Assembly: GCA_964388665.1 (NCBI GenBank)
Contig: CAYMBJ010000002.1
Span: 65,767 to 129,766, forward strand
Origin: CALCCV01 sp964388665
Lineage (GTDB): Bacteria; Bdellovibrionota; Bdellovibrionia; Bdellovibrionales; Bdellovibrionaceae
Reading direction: 5' to 3'
DNA length: 64,000 bases
Shown piece after piece: positions 1-8,683 of the stretch. Numbering within the stretch: position 1 is the first letter of the stretch; each line of letters begins with the position of its first letter. A program made the translations under genes and the position numbers. A model generated the notes under the pieces. That model was not told the origin of the DNA. It ran no database searches and saw only the letters and a program-made list of their open reading frames with translations.

Positions 1-561
1 TTTTAAATTGGATTCTTCCAGGGCGATTTTTTCAAGTTGCGCTGGACTTCCGCCTCCTGGCGCTGCCATGACCACGAGTTGATTGGGTCTCATGAGCACA
101 AATTGCATGCTGGAGTTTACAAAAGATCCGTTTGCAAAGCACTTTCCTGCATACATTGGCTTGGTCACTTGAACCGAATCACCCTCCCACTTGCAGGCCA
201 CGCCATCGGTAATGATTCCCGAGTTGAATTTCGCGGCCATTCTTGGATAGAGATCTCGGGCTAAACTGCTTGCTGATGCCATCACGACTTGAGGTTTTGA
301 TTTTTCCAAAACTTTAATCATAGCTTGGCCGAAAGACTCAGGATTGTATTGGTCGGCCTTGGCGCCGCCAATTGCGTAGGCCGTTTTTACATCCCAGGGC
401 GTGCACTCTGCGATGAGTGTCTCGGCATCACTACCTACTGCGACAACTTCCTTATCCCATCCGACTCGAGTGGCTTCGCTGAGAAGCTCGAGTGAGCTGC
501 GTTTTAAATGTGATTTTCCTGCTTCAGAAACACCTTCAATAAAAATTAAAATCTTCGCCAT
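1..561 (-). CDS. etfA: Electron transfer flavoprotein alpha subunit (3' part outside window)
   Basis: Alpha subunit of the soluble ETF heterodimer, which takes electrons from acyl-CoA and related dehydrogenases and passes them to ETF:quinone oxidoreductase. Read leftward from the ATG at 559-561, all 187 codons to the window edge are open. The product starts MAKILIFIEG and shows the N-terminal ETF domain, including the segments VVMASASSLARDL and ITDGVACKWEGD. The C-terminal FAD-binding domain lies beyond position 1, so the gene is incomplete here. A GGGAG ribosome site sits 5 nt before the ATG. It begins 10 bp after the etfB stop, so the two subunits are co-transcribed. Family assignment comes from the sequence and from the adjacent beta subunit. 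Confidence 0.93.
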   Translation of the reverse strand, partial: MAKILIFIEGVSEAGKSHLKRSSLELLSEATRVGWDKEVVAVGSDAETLIAECTPWDVKTAYAIGGAKADQYNPESFGQAMIKVLEKSKPQVVMASASSLARDLYPRMAAKFNSGIITDGVACKWEGDSVQVTKPMYAGKCFANGSFVNSSMQFVLMRPNQLVVMAAPGGGSPAQLEKIALEESNLK

Positions 562-571
562 GTTTTCTCCC

Positions 572-1348
572 TTACAATACTTTGGCTTCGTCGCGAAGCA
601 GTTGAACCAATTCGTGAACCTGTGCCCCAGCTTCTCCGGCGAGCATTTTAACGCTGGGCTTTTCAGGTGGCAGCGCAAATTCACTCCATTTTACCTTTGT
701 TGTTTCTGGCGAAATGTCCAAACTTGCAAACTCAACCTCTTTTATAGTCTTTTTCTTGGCCTTCATGATGCCAGGTAGGCTAGCATAGCGAGGAACATTT
801 AGGCCCTTGGTAGCCGCCAGAACGGCAGGTGCCTGCAATTCAATCACTTCTTTTGCGCCACCTTCAATATCTCTTTCCACTAGGGCTTTGTCCCCGGCCA
901 TCGAAAATTTAGAAACCACAGTCACATGGGGCATTCCTAAAAACTCAGCTATCATTTGCGAAACAGCCCCTGAGTTATCATCAATTGCAATCTTTCCCGT
1001 AAATATAAGGTGGGCATTGCCTTCAGTTTGAATCACTTTCGCCAAAGCTTTTGCAGTCGGAGTGTTTGCCAAATTCTCAGGGGTGTTGATGGCAATGGCT
1101 TCATCTGCACCCATTGCCAAAGCCGTCCGCAGCGTATCTACAATGCGCGTCTTAGGGCCCGCAGACAGGACGCAAACTTGGGCGCCAGCATTGGCTTCGC
1201 GAAAGCGAAGCGCCTCTTCGACAGCATACTCATCGTAAGGGTTCATCACCCATTTCACTCCGGCGGGATCTAAACCAGTTTTATCCGCAAGGATTTTCAC
1301 CTTGGTTTCGGTGTCGGCGACTTGCTTAATGCAAACAAAAATTTTCAT
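572..1348 (-). CDS. etfB: Electron transfer flavoprotein beta subunit
   Basis: Beta subunit of ETF, which binds AMP and docks partner dehydrogenases. The 258-aa product starts MKIFVCIKQVADTE, a typical EtfB N-terminus, has normal family length, and contains the AMP-binding and recognition-loop region (VSKFSMAGDKALVERDIEGG). An upstream in-frame start at 1375 is open, but the start at 1348 is preferred because GGAG lies 6 nt upstream and it matches the family N-terminus. It is the first gene of a leftward etfBA unit that diverges from sdhCAB, suggesting coordinated fatty-acid or amino-acid oxidation and respiration. Confidence 0.95.
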   Translation of the reverse strand: MKIFVCIKQVADTETKVKILADKTGLDPAGVKWVMNPYDEYAVEEALRFREANAGAQVCVLSAGPKTRIVDTLRTALAMGADEAIAINTPENLANTPTAKALAKVIQTEGNAHLIFTGKIAIDDNSGAVSQMIAEFLGMPHVTVVSKFSMAGDKALVERDIEGGAKEVIELQAPAVLAATKGLNVPRYASLPGIMKAKKKTIKEVEFASLDISPETTKVKWSEFALPPEKPSVKMLAGEAGAQVHELVQLLRDEAKVL

Positions 1349-1462
1349 GCTTTTCTCCATTGTAACATGTTGCAATGAGGGCCTGGATCATAGACTTATT
1401 TAAGGCCTCGGGTTAGTAATTTCAACTGTTATTCAATAAGAGATACTGAAGGAGTTTGTATT

Positions 1463-2149
1463 TTGGGAACGGCGACCACTGGTTTAGACTCAAAAAAATC
1501 GATTCTCAGCTCTGTAATCAAAAAATACATCATGGGGCTCACTGGTTTGGTTTGGGCAGGTTTTGTTTTTGGCCACATGGCGGGCAATATGCTCTTGTTT
1601 ATCAGCCCGGATATGTACAACAGCTATGGACATGCAATCACATCAGGTGCATTTATTTACGTGGTTGAAGCAGTTTTGATTTTGAGCCTATTGGCCCACG
1701 TATTTTTGGCAATTTGCTTAACCAGAGAAAATCGTAGCTCTAAAGGAATTGCTTATGCTGCAAAACCAAAGACTTCGAAAAAAACCACACTGGCCTCGCA
1801 AACTATGATTATTCAGGGTTCAATCATTTTGGTCTTTATAATTTTGCATATCATTACATTCAAATACGGAACTTATTATGAAACCACCGTCAACGGTGTC
1901 CAGATGCGCGATCTGTATCGTCTCATCGTCGAAGTATTTCACCAGCCATTGTACGTGATTTGGTATGTCGTAGCCCTGTTGGTGCTGCTTTTGCATCTTA
2001 AGCACGGCTTTGGTTCTATTTTTCAATCGTTTGGAATTGTGGAGCACAGTCATCGAAAACTCGTTCATCAAGCCAGCTTAGCCTATGCTGTTGTGGTGGC
2101 GGGCGGTTTTATTGCGCAACCCATTTACGTTTGGACAATGGTTAACTAG
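1463..2149 (+). CDS. sdhC: Succinate dehydrogenase/fumarate reductase cytochrome b558 subunit
   Basis: Membrane anchor of complex II that binds heme b and passes electrons to menaquinone. It has 228 aa and about five hydrophobic helices, the single-subunit b558 anchor architecture (Bacillus/Wolinella type) in which no separate SdhD is needed; none is present here. Candidate heme-ligand histidines lie near membrane segments (FGHMAGN, LLHLKHGFG). The start is TTG, chosen because AAGGAG lies 8 nt upstream and no ATG fits. It is the first gene of sdhCAB, 59 nt before sdhA. Confidence 0.93.
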   Translation: MGTATTGLDSKKSILSSVIKKYIMGLTGLVWAGFVFGHMAGNMLLFISPDMYNSYGHAITSGAFIYVVEAVLILSLLAHVFLAICLTRENRSSKGIAYAAKPKTSKKTTLASQTMIIQGSIILVFIILHIITFKYGTYYETTVNGVQMRDLYRLIVEVFHQPLYVIWYVVALLVLLLHLKHGFGSIFQSFGIVEHSHRKLVHQASLAYAVVVAGGFIAQPIYVWTMVN

Positions 2150-2186
2150 TGAGCGCTGAGGAACTGCCTGGCGCCTCAACACTCAC
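2149..2186 (+). promoter_or_regulatory. Intercistronic hairpin between sdhC and sdhA
   Basis: Nested inverted repeats overlap the sdhC stop region: GTGAG (2149-2153) pairs with CTCAC (2182-2186), and inside that TGAGG (2157-2161) pairs with CCTCA (2174-2178). No T-run follows, so it is not an intrinsic terminator. It may stabilise or process the mRNA between anchor and flavoprotein genes; that role is inference. Confidence 0.4.
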
Positions 2187-2207
2187 TAACTAGGAGTTAT
2201 AAGATTT

Positions 2208-4127
2208 ATGAGCAGAGTACTTGATGCAAAAATTCCAGCTGGCCCAATTGACAGCAAGTGGACCCAATCTAAGTTTGATATGAAATTGGTGAATCCAGCG
2301 AACAAGCGTAAGCATTCCGTCATTGTGGTGGGTACGGGTTTAGCTGGAGCTAGTGCGGCAGCCTCCTTGGGTGAGTTGGGTTACAAAGTTAAAGCGTTTT
2401 GTGTTCATGAATCTCCGCGAAGAGCTCACTCGGTAGCAGCACAAGGCGGCATCAATGCCGCTAAAAACTATCAAAATGATGGCGATTCTATTTATCGACT
2501 TTTTTACGATACGGTTAAGGGTGGAGATTTTCGGTCTCGAGAAGCCAACGTGTATCGCCTTGCTGAAGTCAGCGTAAATATCATTGATCAGGCCGTTGCC
2601 TCTGGAGTTCCTTTGGCCCGTGAATATGGCGGACTGCTTTCTAATCGCTCTTTCGGCGGAGCGCAGGTGTCGCGCACATTTTATGCTCGCGGGCAGACCG
2701 GACAGCAGCTTCTTATAGGTGCCTATTCCTCGATGATGAGACAGGTGGATCTAGGGAATGTGGATCTCTATCCACGTCGTGAAATGCTGGAGCTGGTGAT
2801 TGTCGATGGCAAAGCCAGAGGGATCATTTGTAGAAATTTGTTAACGGGCGAAGTTGAATCCCATGAGGCGGATGCAGTGGTTATGGCCACCGGCGGCTAC
2901 TCGAATGTTTTTTATTTGTCCACCAATGCGATGGCTTGTGCTGTAACGGCGGCATGGCGAGCCTATAAACAGGGAGCATACTTTGCCAACCCATGCTTTA
3001 CGCAAATTCACCCAACCTGCATACCGGTCCATGGCGAAAATCAATCCAAACTGACTTTGATGTCAGAGTCCCTTAGAAATGATGGCCGGGTTTGGGTGCC
3101 TATGAAGGGAGATGATCAGCGACGACCACAGGATATTCCAGATAGTGAGCGTGATTATTATTTAGAGAGAATTTATCCAAGTTTCGGCAATTTGGCTCCG
3201 AGAGATGTGGCTTCTCGCCAAGCCAAATATCGAGTGGATGAAGGGCGCGGCGTCGGCGCGACTAAAAAGGCCGTCTACCTGGACTTTCGTGATGCGATAT
3301 CTCGCTTAGGAAAAGATAAAATTTCTGAGCGCTATGGCAATCTGTTTCAGATGTATGACAAGATCACAGGCGAAGATCCTTACAGCAGGCCAATGAGAAT
3401 CTATCCAGCTCCCCACTACACAATGGGTGGTTTGTGGGTGGATTACCAACTCATGAGCACCATTCCGGGACTGTTTGTCGCGGGAGAGGCTAACTTCTCT
3501 GATCACGGAGCCAATCGCTTGGGAGCTTCTGCACTCATGCAGGGCTTGGCGGATGGCTATTTTGTCTTGCCATACACGCTTGGCAACTACATTGCCGGTA
3601 CAAAGTTAGAAAAAGTCGCCACTGATCGTGATGAATTTCGACAGGCAAAAGCCAATGTTGAGGATGAGTTGACAAAAATGATGGCCATCAAAGGCTCAAG
3701 AACTGTGGATAGCATCCACAAAGAATTGGGCAAGATCATGTGGGAATACTGTGGTATGGCTCGCAATGAGGCCGGACTAAAAAAGGCGCTGGAGTTGATT
3801 CCGAAGTTGCAAGAAAGCTTTTGGCAAGACGTGCGCATTCCGGGCGAGCTCAAAGGCATCAATCCAGAATTGGAAAAGGCTGGGCGCGTGGCGGACTATC
3901 TCGAATTGGGAGAGTTGATGTGCCGTGATGCTTTGGAAAGAAAAGAATCTTGTGGTGGCCATTTTCGCGAGGAGTATCAAACGCCAGACAATGAAGCCAA
4001 GCGAGACGACGAGAACTTTTGTCACGCTGCTGTTTGGGAGTTTGAGGGCAAAGGAAAAGCGCCGACTCGGCACAAAGAAGAGCTAAAGTTTGAAAATGTA
4101 AAACTTGCGACAAGAAGTTATAAGTAA
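2208..4127 (+). CDS. sdhA: Succinate dehydrogenase/fumarate reductase flavoprotein subunit
   Basis: Catalytic flavoprotein of complex II, oxidising succinate to fumarate with covalently bound FAD. It has 639 aa, the length of the b558-linked subfamily. Visible motifs are the N-terminal dinucleotide fold (VVGTGLAGASAAASL), the FAD-attachment segment around RRAHSVAAQGGINAA, the substrate loop (HPTCIPVHGENQ) and the catalytic region (RPMRIYPAPHYTMGGLWVD). The C-terminal domain ends with the REEYQTPDNEAKRDD-type segment of this family. It is the middle gene of sdhCAB; the next gene starts 16 bp after its stop. Confidence 0.97.
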   Translation: MSRVLDAKIPAGPIDSKWTQSKFDMKLVNPANKRKHSVIVVGTGLAGASAAASLGELGYKVKAFCVHESPRRAHSVAAQGGINAAKNYQNDGDSIYRLFYDTVKGGDFRSREANVYRLAEVSVNIIDQAVASGVPLAREYGGLLSNRSFGGAQVSRTFYARGQTGQQLLIGAYSSMMRQVDLGNVDLYPRREMLELVIVDGKARGIICRNLLTGEVESHEADAVVMATGGYSNVFYLSTNAMACAVTAAWRAYKQGAYFANPCFTQIHPTCIPVHGENQSKLTLMSESLRNDGRVWVPMKGDDQRRPQDIPDSERDYYLERIYPSFGNLAPRDVASRQAKYRVDEGRGVGATKKAVYLDFRDAISRLGKDKISERYGNLFQMYDKITGEDPYSRPMRIYPAPHYTMGGLWVDYQLMSTIPGLFVAGEANFSDHGANRLGASALMQGLADGYFVLPYTLGNYIAGTKLEKVATDRDEFRQAKANVEDELTKMMAIKGSRTVDSIHKELGKIMWEYCGMARNEAGLKKALELIPKLQESFWQDVRIPGELKGINPELEKAGRVADYLELGELMCRDALERKESCGGHFREEYQTPDNEAKRDDENFCHAAVWEFEGKGKAPTRHKEELKFENVKLATRSYK

Positions 4128-4143
4128 TACGAGTGAGGAAATA

Positions 4144-4932
4144 ATGTCGAGTGGTCATATTGATTTAAAATTAAAAGTTTGGCGCCAACGTGATCAACAG
4201 AGCACGGGGGACTTTAAGACTTATGATGTACAGAGAGTTTCTACTGATGCTTCTTTTTTAGAAATGCTTGATGCCCTGAATGAAGAGCTTATTACAAAGG
4301 GCGACGACCCCATTGCGTTTGATCACGACTGCCGCGAAGGGATCTGCGGCTCGTGCGGTTTTATGATCAATGGCGAAGCTCATGGACCTCAGCGCTCAAC
4401 CACCGTTTGTCAATTGCACATGCGCAACTTCAAATCGGGCGAAACCCTCACTCTTGAACCTTGGCGTGCCAAGGCCTTCCCGGTAATCAAAGATCTGATG
4501 GCGGATCGAACCGCATTTGATCGTATTATTGCTGCTGGTGGATATATTTCTGTGAATACCGGAAATGCGCCAGACGCAAATTCAAGTCCCATTCCTAAAC
4601 ACGATGCTGACGAAGCATTTGCTGGAGCGACTTGCATTTCTTGTGGAGCTTGTGTTGCCGCTTGCAAAAATGCGTCTGCAGCTCTTTTTACGTCTGCGAA
4701 GATATCTCATTTGTCGCATTTGCCTCAGGGCAAAGTGGAAAAGGATCGGCGAGCACTGCGAATGGTGGAAAAAATGGATGCAGAAGGCTTTGGCGCCTGC
4801 TCTTCGACTTTAGCGTGTGAGATCTCCTGTCCCAAGGACATTAGTGTAGTTAATATCGCTCTAATGAACCGTCAGTATTTAAAAGCAAGACTGACGAAAC
4901 GGCCTGAATCAAGCGGTTCCGAAGGAATTTAA
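4144..4932 (+). CDS. sdhB: Succinate dehydrogenase/fumarate reductase iron-sulfur subunit
   Basis: Iron-sulfur subunit that carries electrons from SdhA flavin to the b558 anchor. The product has 262 aa. An N-terminal ferredoxin domain holds the [2Fe-2S] cysteines (CREGICGSCG and a later C in TTVCQLH), and a C-terminal domain holds two clustered Cys groups (CISCGACVAAC and CSSTLACEISCP) for the other two centres. An in-frame ATG at 4105 lies inside sdhA; the start at 4144 is preferred because of the GAGG just upstream and because MSSGHIDLKLKVWRQ is a normal N-terminus. It is the last gene of the operon, followed by a terminator. Confidence 0.96.
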   Translation: MSSGHIDLKLKVWRQRDQQSTGDFKTYDVQRVSTDASFLEMLDALNEELITKGDDPIAFDHDCREGICGSCGFMINGEAHGPQRSTTVCQLHMRNFKSGETLTLEPWRAKAFPVIKDLMADRTAFDRIIAAGGYISVNTGNAPDANSSPIPKHDADEAFAGATCISCGACVAACKNASAALFTSAKISHLSHLPQGKVEKDRRALRMVEKMDAEGFGACSSTLACEISCPKDISVVNIALMNRQYLKARLTKRPESSGSEGI

Positions 4933-4993
4933 TATCACCTGAAACCCGCAGTCCCGTTGAAGTATAAGAGAGAATCAAAGAAAGTATCTAGGT

Positions 4994-5022
4994 GGAACTC
5001 TGGGATGTGAGTTCCGTTTTTT
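4994..5022 (+). terminator. Rho-independent terminator after sdhCAB
   Basis: Perfect 7-bp stem GGAACTC/GAGTTCC (4994-5000 with 5009-5015) with an 8-nt loop, followed by GTTTTTT. It lies 62 bp after the sdhB stop and separates sdhCAB from the protease gene. Confidence 0.85.
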
Positions 5023-5162
5023 GCCAAAAGTCATAAGGACCTACAAAAGCCCAGATTCAAATATGTCAAGTAAATCTCCTACCTCAATAAACTCTTAACA
5101 AGTACCATTTTGGAACTACCCCAAGATGAGCTTCTAAAGAATCGAATGAAAAGGAGAAAACC

Positions 5163-6824
5163 ATGAATTGGCTAAAGGAAAGATCTGGCTTATTAATTTT
5201 AAGTCTCTGCACAATTGCTGCAACTATAAGCGGCAACGCAAGTGAAATGGAATCCGTTCCCGGCGAATTTCTCGTGAAATTAAAACCTCAATACAATCTG
5301 TCTGCCCAGGAAGCGACTCAGAATTTGGAAAGACTTTCTAACCAGCTTGGCGTGTTTGTCAGTGAAGTTGTGTCACTCCATCCAGATTCACAGTGGGTCC
5401 TCGTAAAAAAAGCAACTGTTGAGCTTGAGAGTTACGCCCTTAAACAGTTGAACGAAAATCCAATGGTGGACATTGCTGAGCCCAACTTCATCTATAACAC
5501 GGTTCGCACACCCAACGATCCCATGCTTGGTCAGTTGTGGGGTTTGATCAATGTTGGCCAAAAAGACTCTTCTGGAAAAGACGGTCTCAAAGGTACCGAC
5601 ATTGGAATCGAAAAAGCCTGGGATCTGCAAACAGGCAGTAAAAAAGTGGTAGTTGCTGTGATTGATACGGGTGTTGATTACACTATCGAGGACCTTGCTG
5701 GAAATGTTTGGATCAATTCCGCCGAGGCCAACGGTAAGGCTGGCGAAGATGACGATGGCAATGGAATCGTTGATGATATCTATGGCTACAATGCCATTAA
5801 CAATTCAGGTGATCCTAAAGACGATCATGGACACGGATCGCATTGCTCCGGAACCATAGGCGCCAAAGGAGACGATGGTAAAGGCATCGTGGGCGTCAAC
5901 TGGGATGTACAGATCATGGGTGTTAAATTTCTCAGCGCCAGTGGTTCAGGTTCACTTGCCAATGCCATCAAGGGCATCGATTACGCAACAAAAATGGGCG
6001 CAAACATTATGAGTAATTCCTGGGGTGGCGGTGGCTTTTCAACAGCTCTCAAGGAAGCCATTGAAAGAGCCAGCGCAAAAGGAATTCTCTTTGTTGCCGC
6101 TGCAGGGAATAGCAGTTCCAATAATGACACCACTCCTGCCTATCCCGCTTCTTATGAAGTGCCCAACGTAATGTCCGTTGCCGCTCTTGATAATCAGGGC
6201 GCGATTGCATCTTTTTCCAATTACGGTAAGCGCAGCGTTCATGTTGCCGCTCCGGGCGTGAACGTACTTTCGACAACGCCTGCCGGATACAAGTCGTGGT
6301 CGGGAACTTCGATGGCCACTCCCCATGTTTCTGGTCTTGCGGCTCTGTTGATGGCGCATGATGCTTCATTGGATGCATTTGCCATTCGCGAGCGAATCAT
6401 GAAGACCGCAAAGCCCATAGCCTCCCTTCGCGGCAAAGTTTCAACAAACGGACTTATTGATGCATACTTGGCGTTGACCAATCAGGTGGCGCCTCAAGAT
6501 CCCAACGATCCCAGTCACTGGAATTCTGTAGACATTGTCGTCTCTTCTCCTCATCCCTATCAGAGCGACATGACCCAAGAATGGGAAGTGAATGTTCCCG
6601 GGGCAAAAGAGTTTGCTCTCTATTTTTCGAAATTCGACACTGAACGTGGATTCGATATCGTTGAGTTTTATGACCGAGCTGGAAACTTGATCGGCAATAT
6701 GTCAGGTAGCAATGACGAGTCGCACTCGCCGTTGTTGGCCGGCGATTATGTAAAGATCAAATTTAAATCTGATAAATCAGTGAATCGCTACGGTTTTGAT
6801 ATTTCAAAGGCGAACTATCGATAA
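5163..6824 (+). CDS. Secreted subtilisin-like serine protease (S8) with C-terminal beta domain
   Basis: Exported serine endopeptidase of 553 aa. Residues 1-26 form a signal peptide. About 33-115 is an I9-type inhibitor propeptide (PGEFLVKLKPQYN; IAEPNFIYNT). The peptidase domain follows with the triad Asp168 (VIDTGVDY), His224 (HGHGSHCSG) and Ser383 (GTSMATPH), and the oxyanion segment AAAGNSSS. A glycine/aspartate-rich segment GEDDDGNGIVDD may bind calcium. About 445-553 is a beta-rich CUB-like domain (FDIVEFYDRAGN), often used for substrate or surface contact. AAGGAG precedes the ATG. It is monocistronic, between a terminator and a convergent gene. A role in prey or environmental protein digestion is inference. 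Confidence 0.93.
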   Translation: MNWLKERSGLLILSLCTIAATISGNASEMESVPGEFLVKLKPQYNLSAQEATQNLERLSNQLGVFVSEVVSLHPDSQWVLVKKATVELESYALKQLNENPMVDIAEPNFIYNTVRTPNDPMLGQLWGLINVGQKDSSGKDGLKGTDIGIEKAWDLQTGSKKVVVAVIDTGVDYTIEDLAGNVWINSAEANGKAGEDDDGNGIVDDIYGYNAINNSGDPKDDHGHGSHCSGTIGAKGDDGKGIVGVNWDVQIMGVKFLSASGSGSLANAIKGIDYATKMGANIMSNSWGGGGFSTALKEAIERASAKGILFVAAAGNSSSNNDTTPAYPASYEVPNVMSVAALDNQGAIASFSNYGKRSVHVAAPGVNVLSTTPAGYKSWSGTSMATPHVSGLAALLMAHDASLDAFAIRERIMKTAKPIASLRGKVSTNGLIDAYLALTNQVAPQDPNDPSHWNSVDIVVSSPHPYQSDMTQEWEVNVPGAKEFALYFSKFDTERGFDIVEFYDRAGNLIGNMSGSNDESHSPLLAGDYVKIKFKSDKSVNRYGFDISKANYR

Positions 6825-6828
6825 GAAC

Positions 6829-7755
6829 TCAATGCGCTGACGAGGTTTCTTGCAAAAACTTTTCCAAGCGCAAATTGACGTAATCTGGAAAATCCAATTG
6901 TGTGCAGTGGGATCCGTAAGGAACCACTGTATGCTGAACATTCTTGATGTTTTCCACAAAATCCAATTGATGTTTTCCTGGAGTCACCAAATCATTTTCA
7001 CCCTCAATCACCAATGTCTCCTGTTTAAGCTCTGGCAATCGGCTCACTTCATTAAGCTCAAATAGCTCCTCAAAGAGCGGCATAAAATGTTCAAGCCGCA
7101 TCTGTGCTACACCTCTAGAGTAAATTTCAATGTCCTTAAAAGCAGTCAATTTAATATTAAATCCACCGGCAAGAGCAGTTAGATAGGCGGTTGCAGGATT
7201 CAGTACAATGTTTTTCCAAAGTCCATCAAAGACGCTGGGGGCCTGATGATAAGTGGATTTTACAAAATTAAAAAAGTTTTCAACGGCATCCGTGCCGAAC
7301 ATTTTTTTAAGTGGACTGCGCGCAAAGCCATTTATGAAGACCATATGCTCTATCAAATCCGGCCTGTTTTGCGCCGCCCGAATAATCAATGGAACTCCGT
7401 AGGAGTGACCAATGGCCGTCGTCGATTTCAGCTTGAGTACCTCCATCAATTGAATGAGATCTTTGGTCATCCATTCGATATTGAGATTCTCCTTTTCAAC
7501 GCCCTCTAAGCTGCGTTGATGCCCCCGAAGATCGTAGGTGATCACTTGATAGTTTTTTGAAAAATATTGAATTTGATGATTCCAATGATTCATGCCGCAA
7601 GCGAGGCCATAGACAAAAACCAAAGGTGGCCCTTCTCCGCGAGATTCATAATAAATCTGCGCACCGTCTGGAGCTGTAAAGTATCCGGAATGAATGGAGG
7701 TCCAATCAAGTTGTGAAGCCATGAACGTAGAATTTTGCCACAGCGAGTGCGACAA
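6829..7755 (-). CDS. Alpha/beta-fold hydrolase
   Basis: Alpha/beta hydrolase of 308 aa; substrate cannot be told from sequence. The fold is shown by the oxyanion strand and nucleophile elbow GHSYGVP (Ser), the acid region GENDLVTP (Asp) and the catalytic histidine in PYGSHCTQLD near the end. The N-terminal YFTAPDGAQIYYESRGEGPP is the usual entry strand of esterases and haloperoxidase-like lipases. The start is uncertain: TTG at 7755 and ATG at 7722 (MASQLDWTS) are both possible and neither has a clear ribosome site. It converges with the protease gene, with 4 bp between stops. Confidence 0.88.
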   Translation of the reverse strand: MSHSLWQNSTFMASQLDWTSIHSGYFTAPDGAQIYYESRGEGPPLVFVYGLACGMNHWNHQIQYFSKNYQVITYDLRGHQRSLEGVEKENLNIEWMTKDLIQLMEVLKLKSTTAIGHSYGVPLIIRAAQNRPDLIEHMVFINGFARSPLKKMFGTDAVENFFNFVKSTYHQAPSVFDGLWKNIVLNPATAYLTALAGGFNIKLTAFKDIEIYSRGVAQMRLEHFMPLFEELFELNEVSRLPELKQETLVIEGENDLVTPGKHQLDFVENIKNVQHTVVPYGSHCTQLDFPDYVNLRLEKFLQETSSAH

Positions 7756-7859
7756 AGAAACCGAAAAGAAAATGAAATTGGCGCAATCCTTCTGATAGAT
7801 CGAACAAACGACTGCGGATGGTCACACTGTGGCTCACAGAAGCGAAGACTCTGAGGCGG

Positions 7860-8555
7860 CTAAAGGTAGCTCAGCTTTATTATGGTATTGCCAATCGTGA
7901 TTTCGTCATCTGCCTGCAAGTAGCATTGTGTAATGACCTTTTTATTCACTTTAATTTGTCCAAGGGTCTGGTCCATCAACAGCGCCCCGTTTTCTAATGG
8001 TTCTAAACTAAAAAACACCGAATGGTCTGTGGGCTCTTGAATCAAGAAATCGACTTCCCTTTTGCCGAAGGAGCGGGGTCCGAACCCCAGGAGAATTTCT
8101 CTACCTGTGTGGAGTCCAGTGGTGAACTTCAATTGAACAGGCCTTTTGAAGGCCTTGAGGGTCTGCTGAGCTTCGGGTTTGTTTTGCAACTCGACATCCT
8201 GCATCGCATCCATTATTTGCAGTTCCCAACCAAATCCGCCCTTCAACAGCGCCTGCGAAATGCCTGGTATGTAATCAATCACCTTAAAGAGAGTTTTGCC
8301 AATATAAAAGGACACTCCGGGAAGCAGGGTGACCCTACTCACCCGCTGATAATTGATCCACAGCCCATTGGATGAGTTGCGATCCACCATAACCAGCTGC
8401 CCTTTATTATTCTTTTCTACTTGAGCGTGAAGACCGGAAACCCTTGGGTCATCCAGTACAATGTCGGCTTGACTGCGACCAATGCGAATACCCGGAAAAA
8501 CCTTAAATTTTGAACCAAGGTTGGTGCCTTCAATAATTTCAAGATAGAGACTCAT
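7860..8555 (-). CDS. FHA-domain protein
   Basis: Cytoplasmic 231-aa protein with an N-terminal forkhead-associated domain (about residues 3-95) showing the conserved phosphothreonine-binding set: GIRIGRS, RVSGLHAQVE and NSSNGLWIN. FHA domains dock Thr-phosphorylated partners. The second half (about 140-231) also resembles a degenerate FHA-like beta sandwich (GPRSFGKREVDFLI, ADDEITIGNTIIKLSYL) but lacks a clear SxxH/NG pair. No Ser/Thr kinase lies nearby, so the partner is unknown. It is divergent from rpsF with 128 bp between starts. Confidence 0.88.
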   Translation of the reverse strand: MSLYLEIIEGTNLGSKFKVFPGIRIGRSQADIVLDDPRVSGLHAQVEKNNKGQLVMVDRNSSNGLWINYQRVSRVTLLPGVSFYIGKTLFKVIDYIPGISQALLKGGFGWELQIMDAMQDVELQNKPEAQQTLKAFKRPVQLKFTTGLHTGREILLGFGPRSFGKREVDFLIQEPTDHSVFFSLEPLENGALLMDQTLGQIKVNKKVITQCYLQADDEITIGNTIIKLSYL

Positions 8556-8643
8556 AGCCTATATATTAAGGCAAAAGATCTGCGTCTCAAAGACTTCTCC
8601 TTGTCCCTCAGACCAAAGGGTGCTAATCCTCCACGCAAACCTT

Positions 8644-8664
8644 GCTCCAAATTCGATTTGGGGC
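8644..8664 (+). promoter_or_regulatory. Hairpin in the rpsF leader
   Basis: GCTCCAAAT (8644-8652) pairs with ATTTGGGGC (8656-8664) around a 3-nt loop, allowing one T-G pair. A CCG triplet (8670-8672) and the rpsF ribosome site follow directly. Leader RNAs of rpsF in many bacteria bind S6:S18 for feedback control through a CCG-containing motif; whether this is that motif is only a guess. Confidence 0.35.
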
Positions 8665-8683
8665 TTTAACCGAAAGGAAACTA